This document shows, in pieces, positions 15,733-24,129 of a DNA stretch of 64,000 nt. The stretch is from Pararhodobacter aggregans (GTDB lineage Bacteria; Pseudomonadota; Alphaproteobacteria; Rhodobacterales; Rhodobacteraceae). Both the position numbers and the translations under genes were made by a program. Where the stretch lies: NCBI RefSeq assembly GCF_003075525.1, contig NZ_QDDR01000002.1, forward strand, positions 248,001 to 312,000, given 5' to 3'. Below the pieces are notes generated by a model. It searched no databases. It saw only the letters and a program-made list of their open reading frames with translations, and was not told the origin of the DNA. Each line of letters opens with the position of its first letter. Position 1 is the stretch's first letter.

Positions 15733-16344
15733 TCATCCCCGGATCACCGGCCAGAGCGTCGCCACCAGCAGCACCGCCATCGCCCCGTTGAACAGCCGCA
15801 GCCGCCTCGCATCGGCCAGCCAGCCGCGCAGCAGGCTCCCCATCGCCGCCCAGGTCGAGACGCAGGGCAGGTTGATGGCGCCGAAGACCAGCGCCAGGGC
15901 GAGGATCGCGGCGTTCCCGCCTGCGGGCGGCAGGTAGAGCGTGCTCGCGGTCAGCGCCATGCTCCAGGCTTTGGGATTGACCCATTGGAACCCGGCCGCC
16001 TGCCAGAAGCCGAAGGGCCGCCCGGCGGCCTCGCCCGGGGCAGGCGGCGCGGCATGGGCGATCTTCCAGGCGAGCCACAGCAGATAGGCGACCGAGGCGA
16101 GTGTCAGCACAAGATGCAGCGGCGGCCAGAGGGCGAAGAGCCCGGCCAGCCCCCAGCCGGTCAGCGCCACCATCAGCGTGAAACCGGCGCCGATCCCCAG
16201 CATATGCGGCAGCGTCCGGCGGAAGCCGAAATTCACCCCCGAGGCCAGCAGCATCAGGTTGTTCGGCCCCGGCGTGATCGACGAGACGAAAGCATAGAGC
16301 ATCAGGGCGGCAAGCAGGTCCGAGGGCAGGGGCATGGCGATCAT
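15733..16344 (-). CDS. LysE-family amino acid / metabolite exporter (paralogue)
   Basis: A 203-residue membrane protein with motif SSITPGPNNLMLLASGVNFG near residue 20 and GFQWVNPKAW, closely related to the downstream LysE protein and most likely a tandem duplication. The start at 16344 is chosen because the sequence before it is not hydrophobic family sequence; 16335 is a possible alternative. It is divergent from an Lrp/AsnC regulator, an arrangement common for amino acid exporters. Confidence 0.87.
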   Translation of the reverse strand: MIAMPLPSDLLAALMLYAFVSSITPGPNNLMLLASGVNFGFRRTLPHMLGIGAGFTLMVALTGWGLAGLFALWPPLHLVLTLASVAYLLWLAWKIAHAAPPAPGEAAGRPFGFWQAAGFQWVNPKAWSMALTASTLYLPPAGGNAAILALALVFGAINLPCVSTWAAMGSLLRGWLADARRLRLFNGAMAVLLVATLWPVIRG

Positions 16345-16393
16345 GTCTGAGGTTGGTCTGGGCGCAATCCTATGCGGTCTTCCGCCGAATTGA

Positions 16394-16430
16394 ATTGCAA
16401 GAATGCGTCCTCTGGCGATATCTTTGCAAT
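16394..16430. promoter_or_regulatory. Inverted repeat in the lysE / Lrp divergent promoter
   Basis: ATTGCAAGA (16394-16402) and TCTTTGCAAT (16421-16430) form an inverted repeat just before the Lrp-type gene. Lrp/AsnC regulators bind such spaced A/T-rich dyads, so this is a candidate operator. Confidence 0.4.
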
Positions 16431-16432
16431 CC

Positions 16433-16885
16433 ATGATCGACCATGATCCCCTCAACGAGAAGATATTGCGCGAGCTGTCGCGGGACGGCCGCCTGTCCAA
16501 TCTGCTGCTGGCCGAGCGCGTCGGCCTCTCGCCCTCGGCCTGTCTGCGGCGGGTGCAGGAGCTGGAGCGGCGAGGCGTCATCAAGGGCTACCGCGCGGTC
16601 CTCGATCCCGCGCAGACCGGGCGCGGTTTCGTGGCCTATATCACCGTCGGCCTCAGCCAGCACACCAAGGCCAGCCAGAGCGACTTCGAGCGCGCCATCG
16701 CCCAGGCGCCGCAGGTGCGCGAGTGTCACAATGTGACAGGGACGATCGAGTATCTGTTGCGAGTCGAGGTCGCCGACCTCGCCGCCTACAAGCATTTCCA
16801 CACCGAGATCCTCGGCACCCTGCCACAGGTCAATGCGATCAGCACCTATGTCGTCATGGAATCCCCCAAGGATGAACGCGCCTGA
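16433..16885 (+). CDS. Lrp/AsnC-family transcriptional regulator
   Basis: A 150-residue regulator with an N-terminal winged helix (residues 5-65; LAERVGLSPSACLRRVQELE) and a C-terminal RAM ligand-binding domain (residues 70-145). Lrp/AsnC proteins sense amino acids and control their transport or catabolism. The gene is divergent from two LysE exporters and overlaps the downstream chromate transporter gene by 14 bases. The start MIDHDPLNEKIL is the usual one for the family; an in-frame upstream ATG at 16403 would lie inside the candidate operator. Confidence 0.9.
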   Translation: MIDHDPLNEKILRELSRDGRLSNLLLAERVGLSPSACLRRVQELERRGVIKGYRAVLDPAQTGRGFVAYITVGLSQHTKASQSDFERAIAQAPQVRECHNVTGTIEYLLRVEVADLAAYKHFHTEILGTLPQVNAISTYVVMESPKDERA

Positions 16886-18119
16886 CAGCGACCAACCCGA
16901 AAGCGACCTGAGGGTCTGGGCCCGGATCGGGGTTCTGAGTTTCGGCGGACCGGCCGGGCAGATCGCGCTCATGCACCGCGAACTGGTCGACCGGCGCGGC
17001 TGGATCGACGAGGCGCGGTTCCTGCATGCGCTGAATTTCTGCATGCTGCTGCCGGGGCCCGAGGCGATGCAGCTTGCCACCTATGTCGGCTGGCTGAGGG
17101 GCGGCTGGCGGGGCGGGATCCTGGCGGGCGGGCTTTTCGTGTTGCCGGGGATCCTCGCCATCATGGCGCTGAGCTGGGTCTATGTGCTGGCGGGCGGTGT
17201 CGGTTGGATCGCCGGGGTATTCTTCGGGCTGAAGGCCGCGGTCATCGCGCTCGTGGCCGAGGCGCTGGTGCGGATCGGGCGGCGGGCGCTGAAGGGGCCG
17301 CAGGCCTGGGCCATCGCCGGGGCCGCCTTCCTCGCGCTCTTTTTCTTCGGCGTGCCCTTTCCGCTGGTGGTTCTGGCCGCGGCGGGGATCGGCTTTCTGA
17401 CCGCGCGGGGCGAGGCCGTGGCGACCGGCACGGCGCCCCGGGGCGCGACCCTGCGGGTGGCGCTGGTCTGGGCGGCGCTCTGGCTGGGGCCGGTCGCGCT
17501 GCTGCTGCTCGGGCTGGGGCCGGGGCATGTGCTGGCGCAGGTCGCGGTCTATTTCAGCCAGATGGCGGTGCTGACCTTCGGCGGGGCCTATGCGGTGCTG
17601 GCCTGGGTGGCACAGGCGGCGGTCGAGCAGTTCCACTGGCTCTCGGCGCCGCAGATGCTGGACGGGCTGGCCATGGCCGAGACCACGCCCGGCCCCCTGA
17701 TCATGGTCACGCAATTCGTGGGCTTCATGGCGGGCTGGCAGGCGGGCGGGCTTTGGCTGGCGACGCTGGCGGGGCTGATTACCACCTGGGTCACCTTCGC
17801 GCCCTGTTTCCTCTGGATCTTTGCCGGTGCCCCCTATGCCGAGCGGCTGCGGGGCAATCCGGCGCTGACCGGCGCGCTGGCCTCGGTCACCGCGGCGGTG
17901 GTCGGGGTCATCGCCAATCTGGCGCTGTGGTTCGGCATCCATGCGCTGTTTCACCAGACGGTCGCGGGCTGGCCGGTCTGGTCCTCGCTCGACCCCTGGG
18001 CGGCGGGGCTGACGGCGCTGGCGCTGGTCGCGGCCTTCGGGTTCAGGCTGGGGCCGGGGCTGCTGATCGGGGCGGCGGCGCTGGCGGGTGTGGCGCTGCA
18101 CCTCGCGGGACTGGTGTGA
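16872..18119 (+). CDS. chrA: ChrA-type chromate ion transporter
   Basis: A 415-residue long-chain CHR-family membrane protein with two homologous halves of about six helices. Each half starts with the CHR signature: [20 protein letters not shown] (near residue 21) and [15 protein letters not shown] (near residue 236). The downstream elements [15 protein letters not shown] and [15 protein letters not shown] are also paired. CHR proteins expel chromate or related oxyanions. The gene overlaps the Lrp/AsnC gene, so it is probably translated from the same transcript; no ChrB-type regulator is seen. Confidence 0.92.
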   Translation: MNAPDSDQPESDLRVWARIGVLSFGGPAGQIALMHRELVDRRGWIDEARFLHALNFCMLLPGPEAMQLATYVGWLRGGWRGGILAGGLFVLPGILAIMALSWVYVLAGGVGWIAGVFFGLKAAVIALVAEALVRIGRRALKGPQAWAIAGAAFLALFFFGVPFPLVVLAAAGIGFLTARGEAVATGTAPRGATLRVALVWAALWLGPVALLLLGLGPGHVLAQVAVYFSQMAVLTFGGAYAVLAWVAQAAVEQFHWLSAPQMLDGLAMAETTPGPLIMVTQFVGFMAGWQAGGLWLATLAGLITTWVTFAPCFLWIFAGAPYAERLRGNPALTGALASVTAAVVGVIANLALWFGIHALFHQTVAGWPVWSSLDPWAAGLTALALVAAFGFRLGPGLLIGAAALAGVALHLAGLV

Positions 18120-18168
18120 GGGGCGGGGCTGCGCTATCACCCCGCGGAAAGCAGCGCCCGAGGTTCCC

Positions 18169-19509
18169 ATGTCCGCCCATGCCACGCCGATCCCGATGAT
18201 TGCCCGCCGCTCGCCGGCCCTGACGGGCGTGGCCCAGATCCCCGGCGACAAGTCGATCAGCCACCGGGCGCTGATCCTGGGCGCGCTGTCGGTCGGCGAG
18301 ACGAGGATCACCGGCCTGCTGGAAGGACAGGACGTGCTGGACACGGCCGAGGCGATGCGGGCCTTCGGCGCCACGGTCACCCGGCTGGGCGAAGGCGAGT
18401 GGATCGTGCAGGGCGTGGGCGTGGGCGGCTTCGCGGAACCCGCGCAGGTCATCGATTGCGGCAATTCGGGTACTGGCGTGCGGCTGATCATGGGCGCCAT
18501 GGCCACGACGCCGATCACCGCCACCTTCACCGGCGACGCCAGCCTCAACAAGCGGCCGATGGGCCGGATCACCGACCCGCTGGCGCTGTTCGGGGCGCGG
18601 GCGGTGGGGCGGCAGGGCGGCAAGCTGCCGATGACGCTGGTCGGCGCGGCCGAGCCGGTGCCGGTGCGCTACACCCTGCCGATGCCCTCGGCGCAGGTGA
18701 AATCCGCGGTGCTGCTGGCCGGGCTGAACGCGCCCGGTGAAACCGTGGTGATCGAGCCCGAGGCGACGCGCGACCATACCGAGCGGATGCTGCGCGGCTT
18801 CGGCGCCGAGGTGATTGTCGAGGAAAGCCCGGAAGGCCGGGTCATCACCCTGAAAGGCCAGCCGGAACTCACCGGCCAGTCGGTCGCCGTGCCGCGCGAT
18901 CCCTCCTCCGCCGCCTTCCCGGTCTGCGCCGCGCTGCTGGTGCCGGGGTCCGAGATCCTGGTGCCCGGCGTCAGCCGCAACCCGACCCGCGACGGGCTCT
19001 ATGTCACGCTCCTGGAAATGGGGGCCGACATCGCCTTCGAGAACCCGCGCGAGGAAGGGGGCGAGCCGGTCGCCGACCTGCGCGTGCGCCATTCGCCGGG
19101 GCTGAAGGGCGTGACCACGCCCGAGGACCGCGCGGCCTCGATGATCGACGAATTTCCGGTGCTGTCGGTGGTGGCGGCGATGGCGCAGGGCACCACGGTG
19201 ATGCGCGGCGTCAAGGAATTGCGGGTCAAGGAAAGCGACCGGATCGACGCCATGGCCCGGGGGCTGGAGGCCTGCGGCGTCCGCATCGAGGAGGACGAGG
19301 ATACGCTGATCGTCCATGGCACCGGCCGCGTGCCGGGCGGCGCCACCTGCGAGACGCGGCTCGACCACCGGATCGCCATGAGCTTCCTGGTGCTGGGGCT
19401 GGTCGCCGAGGAACCCGTCGCGGTCGATGACGGCGGACCGATCGCCACCTCCTTCCCGGCCTTCGAACCCCTCATGGCGGCGCTCGGCGCCCGGATCGCG
19501 CGGCGGTGA
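18169..19509 (+). CDS. aroA: 3-phosphoshikimate 1-carboxyvinyltransferase (EPSP synthase, class II type)
   Basis: A 446-residue enzyme of the shikimate pathway that joins phosphoenolpyruvate to shikimate 3-phosphate. Motifs: [20 protein letters not shown] (N-terminus), [51 protein letters not shown] and [20 protein letters not shown]. The overall pattern follows the class II enzymes (as in Agrobacterium CP4) rather than the E. coli class. In CP4 the PEP-site motif reads GNAATG; here the second alanine position is glycine (GNSGTG). The start at 18169 gives normal family length. Confidence 0.96.
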   Translation: MSAHATPIPMIARRSPALTGVAQIPGDKSISHRALILGALSVGETRITGLLEGQDVLDTAEAMRAFGATVTRLGEGEWIVQGVGVGGFAEPAQVIDCGNSGTGVRLIMGAMATTPITATFTGDASLNKRPMGRITDPLALFGARAVGRQGGKLPMTLVGAAEPVPVRYTLPMPSAQVKSAVLLAGLNAPGETVVIEPEATRDHTERMLRGFGAEVIVEESPEGRVITLKGQPELTGQSVAVPRDPSSAAFPVCAALLVPGSEILVPGVSRNPTRDGLYVTLLEMGADIAFENPREEGGEPVADLRVRHSPGLKGVTTPEDRAASMIDEFPVLSVVAAMAQGTTVMRGVKELRVKESDRIDAMARGLEACGVRIEEDEDTLIVHGTGRVPGGATCETRLDHRIAMSFLVLGLVAEEPVAVDDGGPIATSFPAFEPLMAALGARIARR

Positions 19510-19513
19510 GGCG

Positions 19514-20008
19514 ATGCGGCGCGCGCTGACCTGGCTCCTGCCGCTCGCGACCCTCGCCTCCTATCTCTATCTGGCGCTCTGGCTCGGCCGGCCCTTGCAG
19601 GTCGAGGCCCAGGGCCTGCCGCCCTTCGATTTGCGACTGACGGGCTATGACCTGGGCGAGGTGCGGGCCTATCTGCGCGCGCTGAGCCCGGCAGGCTATG
19701 CGCTTTATCAGGGGCCGATCAGGCTGGCCGATACCGTCTTCCCGGCGCTGATGGGGCTGACCTTCCTGTGGTGGATGCGGCCCTTGCGCGGCGCCTTCGG
19801 CATGGTCTGCGCCACCGCGGCGCTGGCCTATACCGCGCTCGACTGGGGCGAGAACCTGTTCATCCAGCGGCTGCTGGAGGGGGGGCCGGATTACGTCGAC
19901 CTGGCCGATGTGCAGGGCGCAAGCGCCTTCACCCTGGCGAAATTCGCGGCCTTCGCGCTGGCGGCGGTGCTGGCGGCCCGGGCGAGCTGGCGGCGGGTGC
20001 GGGGCTGA
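19514..20008 (+). CDS. Hypothetical integral membrane protein
   Basis: A 164-residue protein with four predicted membrane helices (about residues 5-25, 70-88, 97-114 and 138-156). It begins four bases after aroA and is probably cotranscribed with it. Between helices 1 and 2 lies a conserved-looking soluble stretch FDLRLTGYDLGEVRAYLRAL. I do not recognise a characterised family. Confidence 0.7.
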   Translation: MRRALTWLLPLATLASYLYLALWLGRPLQVEAQGLPPFDLRLTGYDLGEVRAYLRALSPAGYALYQGPIRLADTVFPALMGLTFLWWMRPLRGAFGMVCATAALAYTALDWGENLFIQRLLEGGPDYVDLADVQGASAFTLAKFAAFALAAVLAARASWRRVRG

Positions 20009-20019
20009 GGAGGGCCGGC

Positions 20020-20130
20020 GCTCGGGGGCATCGAGCCCCCTCGCGCCGGCGCGGGTGCCCCGCGCAGGGGGCGTTCCGCCCCCTCGGCCTGACGGCCTCA
20101 CCCCCTGAGGATATTTGCAGAACGAAGATA
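20020..20130 (+). repeat. Composite intergenic repeat, copy 3
   Basis: Hairpins GGGGGC/GCCCCC occur twice (around 20025 and 20068), then ACCCCCTGAGGATATTTGCAGAACGAAGAT ends at the stop codon of the convergent MBL gene. Same architecture as the other copies: G-run hairpins, then the box. It may serve as a bidirectional terminator here. Confidence 0.6.
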
Positions 20131-21102
20131 TCAGAGGGGCGGGATCGCCCAGCTGTCGGCCGGGGCGAGGGCGCGGAAACGCTCGGCCGGGATGGCGTGG
20201 GTGTGCAGGGCCCGGGCGAGTGCCTCGGGCGGGGCCTCGCGTCCCTCGTCGGTCAGCTGGAAGGTGCCCCAATGGTGGCCGATCCCGTAGGCCGCGCGCG
20301 CAAGGCGGAAGCCCTGCAGCGCCTCGTCCGGGTCCTGGTGCTGCGGGCTCATGAACCAGCGCGGCTCATAGGCGCCGATCGGCAGGATGGCGAGGCGCAG
20401 CGGCCCGTGGCGGGCGGGCAGGTCGCGGTAGGGGCGGCCCTGGTCGAAGCCGGTATCGCCGATATGCAGGATCTTGCCCGCAGGCCCCTCGATCACGAAC
20501 CCGGCCCAGAGCGCCATCGAGCGGTCGCGGATCCCGCGGGCGGACCAATGGTGGCAGGGTTCGAGATGGAGGGTGAGGGGCCCGAACTGGCGGCTCTCCC
20601 CCCAATCGGCGGTCTCGACCCTGAGGCCGGTGCCTTTCAGCAGCGCGTCATTGCCGAGGGGGGTGATGACCAGCGGGTCATGCGCCTTCAGCCGCTTGAG
20701 CGTCGCAAGGTCCAGATGGTCGTAATGGTTGTGGCTCAGCAGCACCGCGTCGATCTTCGGTAGATCCTCGAACCGGACGCCCGGCTGCGCCACCCGCCGC
20801 GGCCCCGCCAGCCGCGAGGGCGAGGCGCGCTCGGACCAGACGGGGTCGGTCAGCAGGTTCAGCCCGGCGGTCTGGATCAGGAGCGTGGCATGGCCGACCA
20901 TGGTGACGCTGAGGTCATCGACCACGGGCGCCGGCACCACCGGCGTTACCGCCACCTTTGCCGGCCAGCGCATCCGCTGCCCCTCGCGCTGCCAGCGCCA
21001 GAGGTCGCGCAACCCGCGCGGCGCCTCGCCCCCGGGGTTGAAAAAGCGCGTCCCGTCGAAATGGTCGCTGACCGGGCCGCGGTAATAAGGGGTGCGGGGC
21101 AT
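20131..21102 (-). CDS. MBL-fold metallo-hydrolase (NAPE-PLD/UlaG-like)
   Basis: A 323-residue metallo-beta-lactamase-fold protein. Metal-binding motifs: [16 protein letters not shown] (HxHxDH type), a histidine pair in [10 protein letters not shown], and an Asp in [12 protein letters not shown]. The final histidine is probably within [11 protein letters not shown]. The layout resembles N-acyl-phosphatidylethanolamine phospholipase D and related proteins ([20 protein letters not shown]), so a phosphodiesterase or lactonase activity is likely. GAAAGGAG precedes the start. It is convergent with the preceding membrane protein gene. Confidence 0.87.
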   Translation of the reverse strand: MPRTPYYRGPVSDHFDGTRFFNPGGEAPRGLRDLWRWQREGQRMRWPAKVAVTPVVPAPVVDDLSVTMVGHATLLIQTAGLNLLTDPVWSERASPSRLAGPRRVAQPGVRFEDLPKIDAVLLSHNHYDHLDLATLKRLKAHDPLVITPLGNDALLKGTGLRVETADWGESRQFGPLTLHLEPCHHWSARGIRDRSMALWAGFVIEGPAGKILHIGDTGFDQGRPYRDLPARHGPLRLAILPIGAYEPRWFMSPQHQDPDEALQGFRLARAAYGIGHHWGTFQLTDEGREAPPEALARALHTHAIPAERFRALAPADSWAIPPL

Positions 21103-21190
21103 CGGGATCTCCTTTCCTGCGATATTGGCACCGGGACAGGGGTTTCAAGGGGGCGGGCCCTGCGCTAGGCAGGGCCAAACGGAGGCAGGC

Positions 21191-21781
21191 ATGATCTTCA
21201 CGGTGGCAGTGGACGGCCCGGCGGCAGCGGGCAAGGGCACGATCAGCAAGGCGCTGGCCCGGCGCTTCGGGCTCGCGCATCTGGATACGGGGCTTTTGTA
21301 CCGCGCGGTCGGGGCCAGGGGCGGCGACCCGGTGGCGGCGGCGCGGGGCCTGACGCCCGACGACCTCGCCCGCGACGATCTGCGCAGCCTGGAGGCCGGG
21401 CAGGCCGCGAGCCGGGTCGCCGCGATCCCCGAGGTCCGCGCCGCGCTCATCGCCTTCCAGCAGGATTTCGCCCGGCGCGAGGGCGGCGCGGTGCTGGACG
21501 GGCGCGACATCGGCACGGTGATCTGCTCGAAAGCCGAGGTGAAGCTCTTCGTCACCGCCCGCCCCGAGATCCGCGCCCATCGCCGCTGGCTGGAGCTGGG
21601 CGGCGACGAGGCGCAGGTCCTGACCGAGGTCATCGCCCGCGACGAACGCGACATGAACCGCGCCGACGCCCCGTTGAAACCGGCCCCGGATGCGGTGCTG
21701 ATCGACACCTCGGACCTGACGATCGAGGCCGCCATCGCCCGCGCCGCCGATCTTGTCGCGGCCCGCCTGCCGCCTGCCTGA
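21191..21781 (+). CDS. cmk: Cytidylate kinase
   Basis: A 196-residue nucleoside monophosphate kinase that phosphorylates CMP and dCMP. The P-loop [15 protein letters not shown] (residues 8-22), [31 protein letters not shown] and [17 protein letters not shown] are typical. It is slightly shorter than the E. coli enzyme, as is common in Rhodobacterales. aroA and cmk are often neighbours of rpsA; here the next gene is psd and rpsA is not in the window. Confidence 0.94.
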   Translation: MIFTVAVDGPAAAGKGTISKALARRFGLAHLDTGLLYRAVGARGGDPVAAARGLTPDDLARDDLRSLEAGQAASRVAAIPEVRAALIAFQQDFARREGGAVLDGRDIGTVICSKAEVKLFVTARPEIRAHRRWLELGGDEAQVLTEVIARDERDMNRADAPLKPAPDAVLIDTSDLTIEAAIARAADLVAARLPPA

Positions 21782-21784
21782 CCG

Positions 21785-21885
21785 CTTCATCTTTGTTCTC
21801 CAAATATCCTCGGGGGTTTCCAAAGGGGGCCCGAGGGTCCCCTTTGGCGAGGGGGTGCGGGGGGCGAGCAGCCCCCCGCTTCCGG
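21785..21885 (-). repeat. Composite intergenic repeat, copy 4
   Basis: Directly after cmk: CTTCATCTTTGTTCTCC, AAATATCCTCGGGGG, then a hairpin CCAAAGGGG/CCCCTTTGG and a second one GGGGGGC/GCCCCCC. This has the same order of parts as copies 2 and 6. About 90 further bases before psd contain no gene. Confidence 0.65.
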
Positions 21886-21975
21886 TCGCCCGAGGAACCG
21901 AGGGCGAAAACCCTCTCCCCTTTGCCTCGGGCCGTGATCGGGCTAGAACCTGACCCAACATCTGAAGGAGCCCCG

Positions 21976-22686
21976 ATGCCCGACCCCGCGCACGATTCGA
22001 TTCTCGCCGCCGTCATCAAGCCGGTCCACCGCGAGGGCTATCCCTTCATCGGCATCTTTGCCGCGGTGACGCTGGTCCTGTTCCTGATCTGGCAGCCGCT
22101 GGGCTGGGTCGGGGTCGTGCTGACCGTCTGGTGCTATTACTTCTTCCGCGATCCCGACCGCTACACGCCGCAGCGCGAGGGGCTGATCATCAGCCCCGCC
22201 GATGGCGTGGTCTCGCTGATCGAGCCCGCCGCGCCGCCGGTCGAGCTGGGCATGGGGACCGAGCCGATGACCCGGGTCAGCGTCTTCATGAACGTCTTCA
22301 ACTGCCATGTGAACCGCCTGCCGATCGCCGGCACGATCACCGCCGTCAGCTACCGGCCGGGCAAATTCCTCAACGCCTCGCTCGACAAGGCCTCGGTCGA
22401 CAACGAGCGCAACTCGGTCGCCGTGCAGATGGCCGACGGGCGCAAGCTGGCCGTGGTGCAGATCGCGGGTCTGGTGGCGCGGCGCATCGTCTGCGACGTG
22501 AAGCCGGGCGCGGTGCTGGAAACCGGCGAGCGGTTCGGGATGATCCGCTTCGGCTCGCGCCTCGATGTCTACCTGCCCGAGGGCGTTCAGCCGCTCGTCT
22601 CGCTCGGCCAGACCATGGTCGCGGGCGAGACGGTGCTGGCCGACCTCACCCTGGCCGAGCCCGCGCGGCTGGCCGAGGTCCGCTGA
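21976..22686 (+). CDS. psd: Phosphatidylserine decarboxylase proenzyme
   Basis: A 236-residue inner-membrane enzyme that converts phosphatidylserine to phosphatidylethanolamine. It is the short (PSD-A) form. Membrane helices lie near residues 20-50, followed by [20 protein letters not shown] and [17 protein letters not shown]. The self-cleavage site that yields the pyruvoyl cofactor is the Gly-Ser in [13 protein letters not shown] near residue 192. The start ATG follows GAAGGAG. It is immediately upstream of pssA, giving a complete CDP-DAG to phosphatidylethanolamine route. Confidence 0.95.
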   Translation: MPDPAHDSILAAVIKPVHREGYPFIGIFAAVTLVLFLIWQPLGWVGVVLTVWCYYFFRDPDRYTPQREGLIISPADGVVSLIEPAAPPVELGMGTEPMTRVSVFMNVFNCHVNRLPIAGTITAVSYRPGKFLNASLDKASVDNERNSVAVQMADGRKLAVVQIAGLVARRIVCDVKPGAVLETGERFGMIRFGSRLDVYLPEGVQPLVSLGQTMVAGETVLADLTLAEPARLAEVR

Positions 22687-22688
22687 GC

Positions 22689-23450
22689 ATGGACCGCGAT
22701 CCCGCCTTCGAGGACGAGAGCGAGCCCGCCGACCGCCGCACCCTGCCGCTGGTGCAGCTGATCCCCAATCTGGTGACGCTGCTGGGGCTTTGCGCGGGGT
22801 TGACGGCGATCCGCTATGGCATCGCCGGGTCCTGGCAGGTGGCGGCGGGGCTCATCGTGCTGGCGGCGCTGATCGACGGGATGGACGGGCTTCTGGCCCG
22901 CAAGCTGAACGCGGCCAGCCATTTCGGCGCCGAACTCGATTCGCTCAGCGATTTCGTCTGCTTCGGCGTGGCGCCGGGGATCGTGATCTATTCGGCGCTG
23001 TTGCAGGACTGGCCTGGGCTCGGCTGGGTGCTGGTGCTGATCTATGTGCTGGGGGCCTGCCTGCGGCTGGCGCGGTTCAACGTGAACCGCAATGCGCCGC
23101 CGCCGCCCGGGCGGGTGCATTTCGTCGGCGTTCCGGCGCCTGCCGGGGCGATGCTGGGGCTTTTGCCGCTGTACCTCACGCTGGCGGGCTGGATGGACAT
23201 GCGGGAATGGCCGGCGCTGGCCGGGCTCTACATGGCCTTCGTCGGGCTCCTGATGATCTCGCGCCTGCCGACGCCTTCGCCCAAGGGCTGGCGGGTGCCG
23301 AGGAAGCGGGCGGCGCTGGTTCTGGTGGGGGTCGCGGTCTATGCGGGCGCGCTGGTCTCGCAGCCCTGGGTGGTGCTGGCGGTGTCGGATCTGGCCTATC
23401 TGGCGGTGCTGGCCTGGGGAAGCTGGCGCGACCGTCGGAAACTTGCGTGA
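22689..23450 (+). CDS. pssA: CDP-diacylglycerol-serine O-phosphatidyltransferase
   Basis: A 253-residue integral membrane enzyme that makes phosphatidylserine from CDP-diacylglycerol and serine. The CDP-alcohol phosphotransferase signature is complete: DGMDGLLARKLNAASHFGAE followed by LDSLSDFVCFG. About seven hydrophobic segments are present. It starts two bases after psd, so the two genes form an operon. Confidence 0.94.
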   Translation: MDRDPAFEDESEPADRRTLPLVQLIPNLVTLLGLCAGLTAIRYGIAGSWQVAAGLIVLAALIDGMDGLLARKLNAASHFGAELDSLSDFVCFGVAPGIVIYSALLQDWPGLGWVLVLIYVLGACLRLARFNVNRNAPPPPGRVHFVGVPAPAGAMLGLLPLYLTLAGWMDMREWPALAGLYMAFVGLLMISRLPTPSPKGWRVPRKRAALVLVGVAVYAGALVSQPWVVLAVSDLAYLAVLAWGSWRDRRKLA

Positions 23451-23456
23451 AGGCGC

Positions 23457-23485
23457 TTGACCTTGCCGGACGGGGCGGCTAATCA
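23457..23485 (+). promoter_or_regulatory. tRNA-Asp promoter (copy 1)
   Basis: TTGACC, 17 bases, TAATCA ends 11 bases before the tRNA gene. It overlaps the region just after the pssA stop codon. Confidence 0.55.
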
Positions 23486-23496
23486 CCCCCCATCGC

Positions 23497-23573
23497 GCGG
23501 TTGTAGCTCAGTTGGTTAGAGTACCGGCCTGTCACGCCGGGGGTCGCGGGTTCGAGCCCCGTCAACCGCGCCA
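23497..23573 (+). tRNA. tRNA-Asp (anticodon GTC), copy 1
   Basis: A 77-base cloverleaf aligned to E. coli tRNA-Asp: acceptor GCGGTTG/CAACCGC, D-arm GCTCAGTTGGTTAGAGT, anticodon loop CTGTCAC (GTC), T-arm GCGGGTTCGAGCCCCGT, discriminator G, encoded CCA. Identical to the copy at 26176-26252. Confidence 0.97.
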
Positions 23574-23585
23574 TTAGCTTCCTCA

Positions 23586-23611
23586 GGGCCCCTCACGGGG
23601 CCTTTCTTTTT
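23586..23611 (+). terminator. Rho-independent terminator after tRNA-Asp copy 1
   Basis: Stem GGCCCC/GGGGCC with loop TCAC, followed by TTTCTTTTT. Confidence 0.85.
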
Positions 23612-23880
23612 GCCCGCTGGACGGCCTGTCCCAGGCATGGAACACCGGGCGAGGCAAGGAAGATCAAGGGCTTGGCGGCCCGCGTTAACCTTCTGGCAAG
23701 TCCGTCCCACGCCGCTGCGAGCCGCGCTGAGAGCTGCGCCTCAAGGGCTGCCTTGTCGATCACCGGACAGACAGGGGCGATCCTGCCGTGCCGGTTTTCG
23801 CAAGGGACAGGCTCGGTGACACGCATCTTCCGGCCGTTCACCCGCAGACCGCAATGCCGCCCCGCCGGGGTGCTCTCCAA
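23593..23880 (-). other. Possible degraded coding remnant in a 556-base gap
   Basis: The gap 23574-24129 holds no confident gene. One minus-strand frame reads coherently for about 110 residues (for example GRKMRVTEPVPCENRHGRIA and ALEAQLSARLAAAWDGLARR) with high G/C at third positions, but it has only a TTG start, an upstream in-frame stop, and its end runs into the tRNA terminator. It may be a decayed gene or chance. I recognise no family. Confidence 0.25.
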
Positions 23881-24129
23881 GACCAGCCGGGCGGCGATCA
23901 GCGGCGGATCGCAGGCCGGATCCGAGGTGGTGACGGCCCGATCCGGGATCGCTCGCCAGGCCGGTCTGCACGCCGTTGCCGGTCAGGTCCGGGGCCACGA
24001 ACCGGGGCAGGGCCGCCCCGTCACGGTCAGGCAGGCGCGGGGGTTCAGGCAGGCGCAGGGGGCAGGCCAGACAGAGGCGACAGGCCGAGCGGATGCCATC
24101 GCGGGTCAGGCTCCGGCCTCCCGCTGTCC

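Noticed and set aside
16854-18623. A 589-residue minus-strand frame
   Set aside because: Shadow of chrA and aroA; dominated by Arg, Gln and Pro with no domain.
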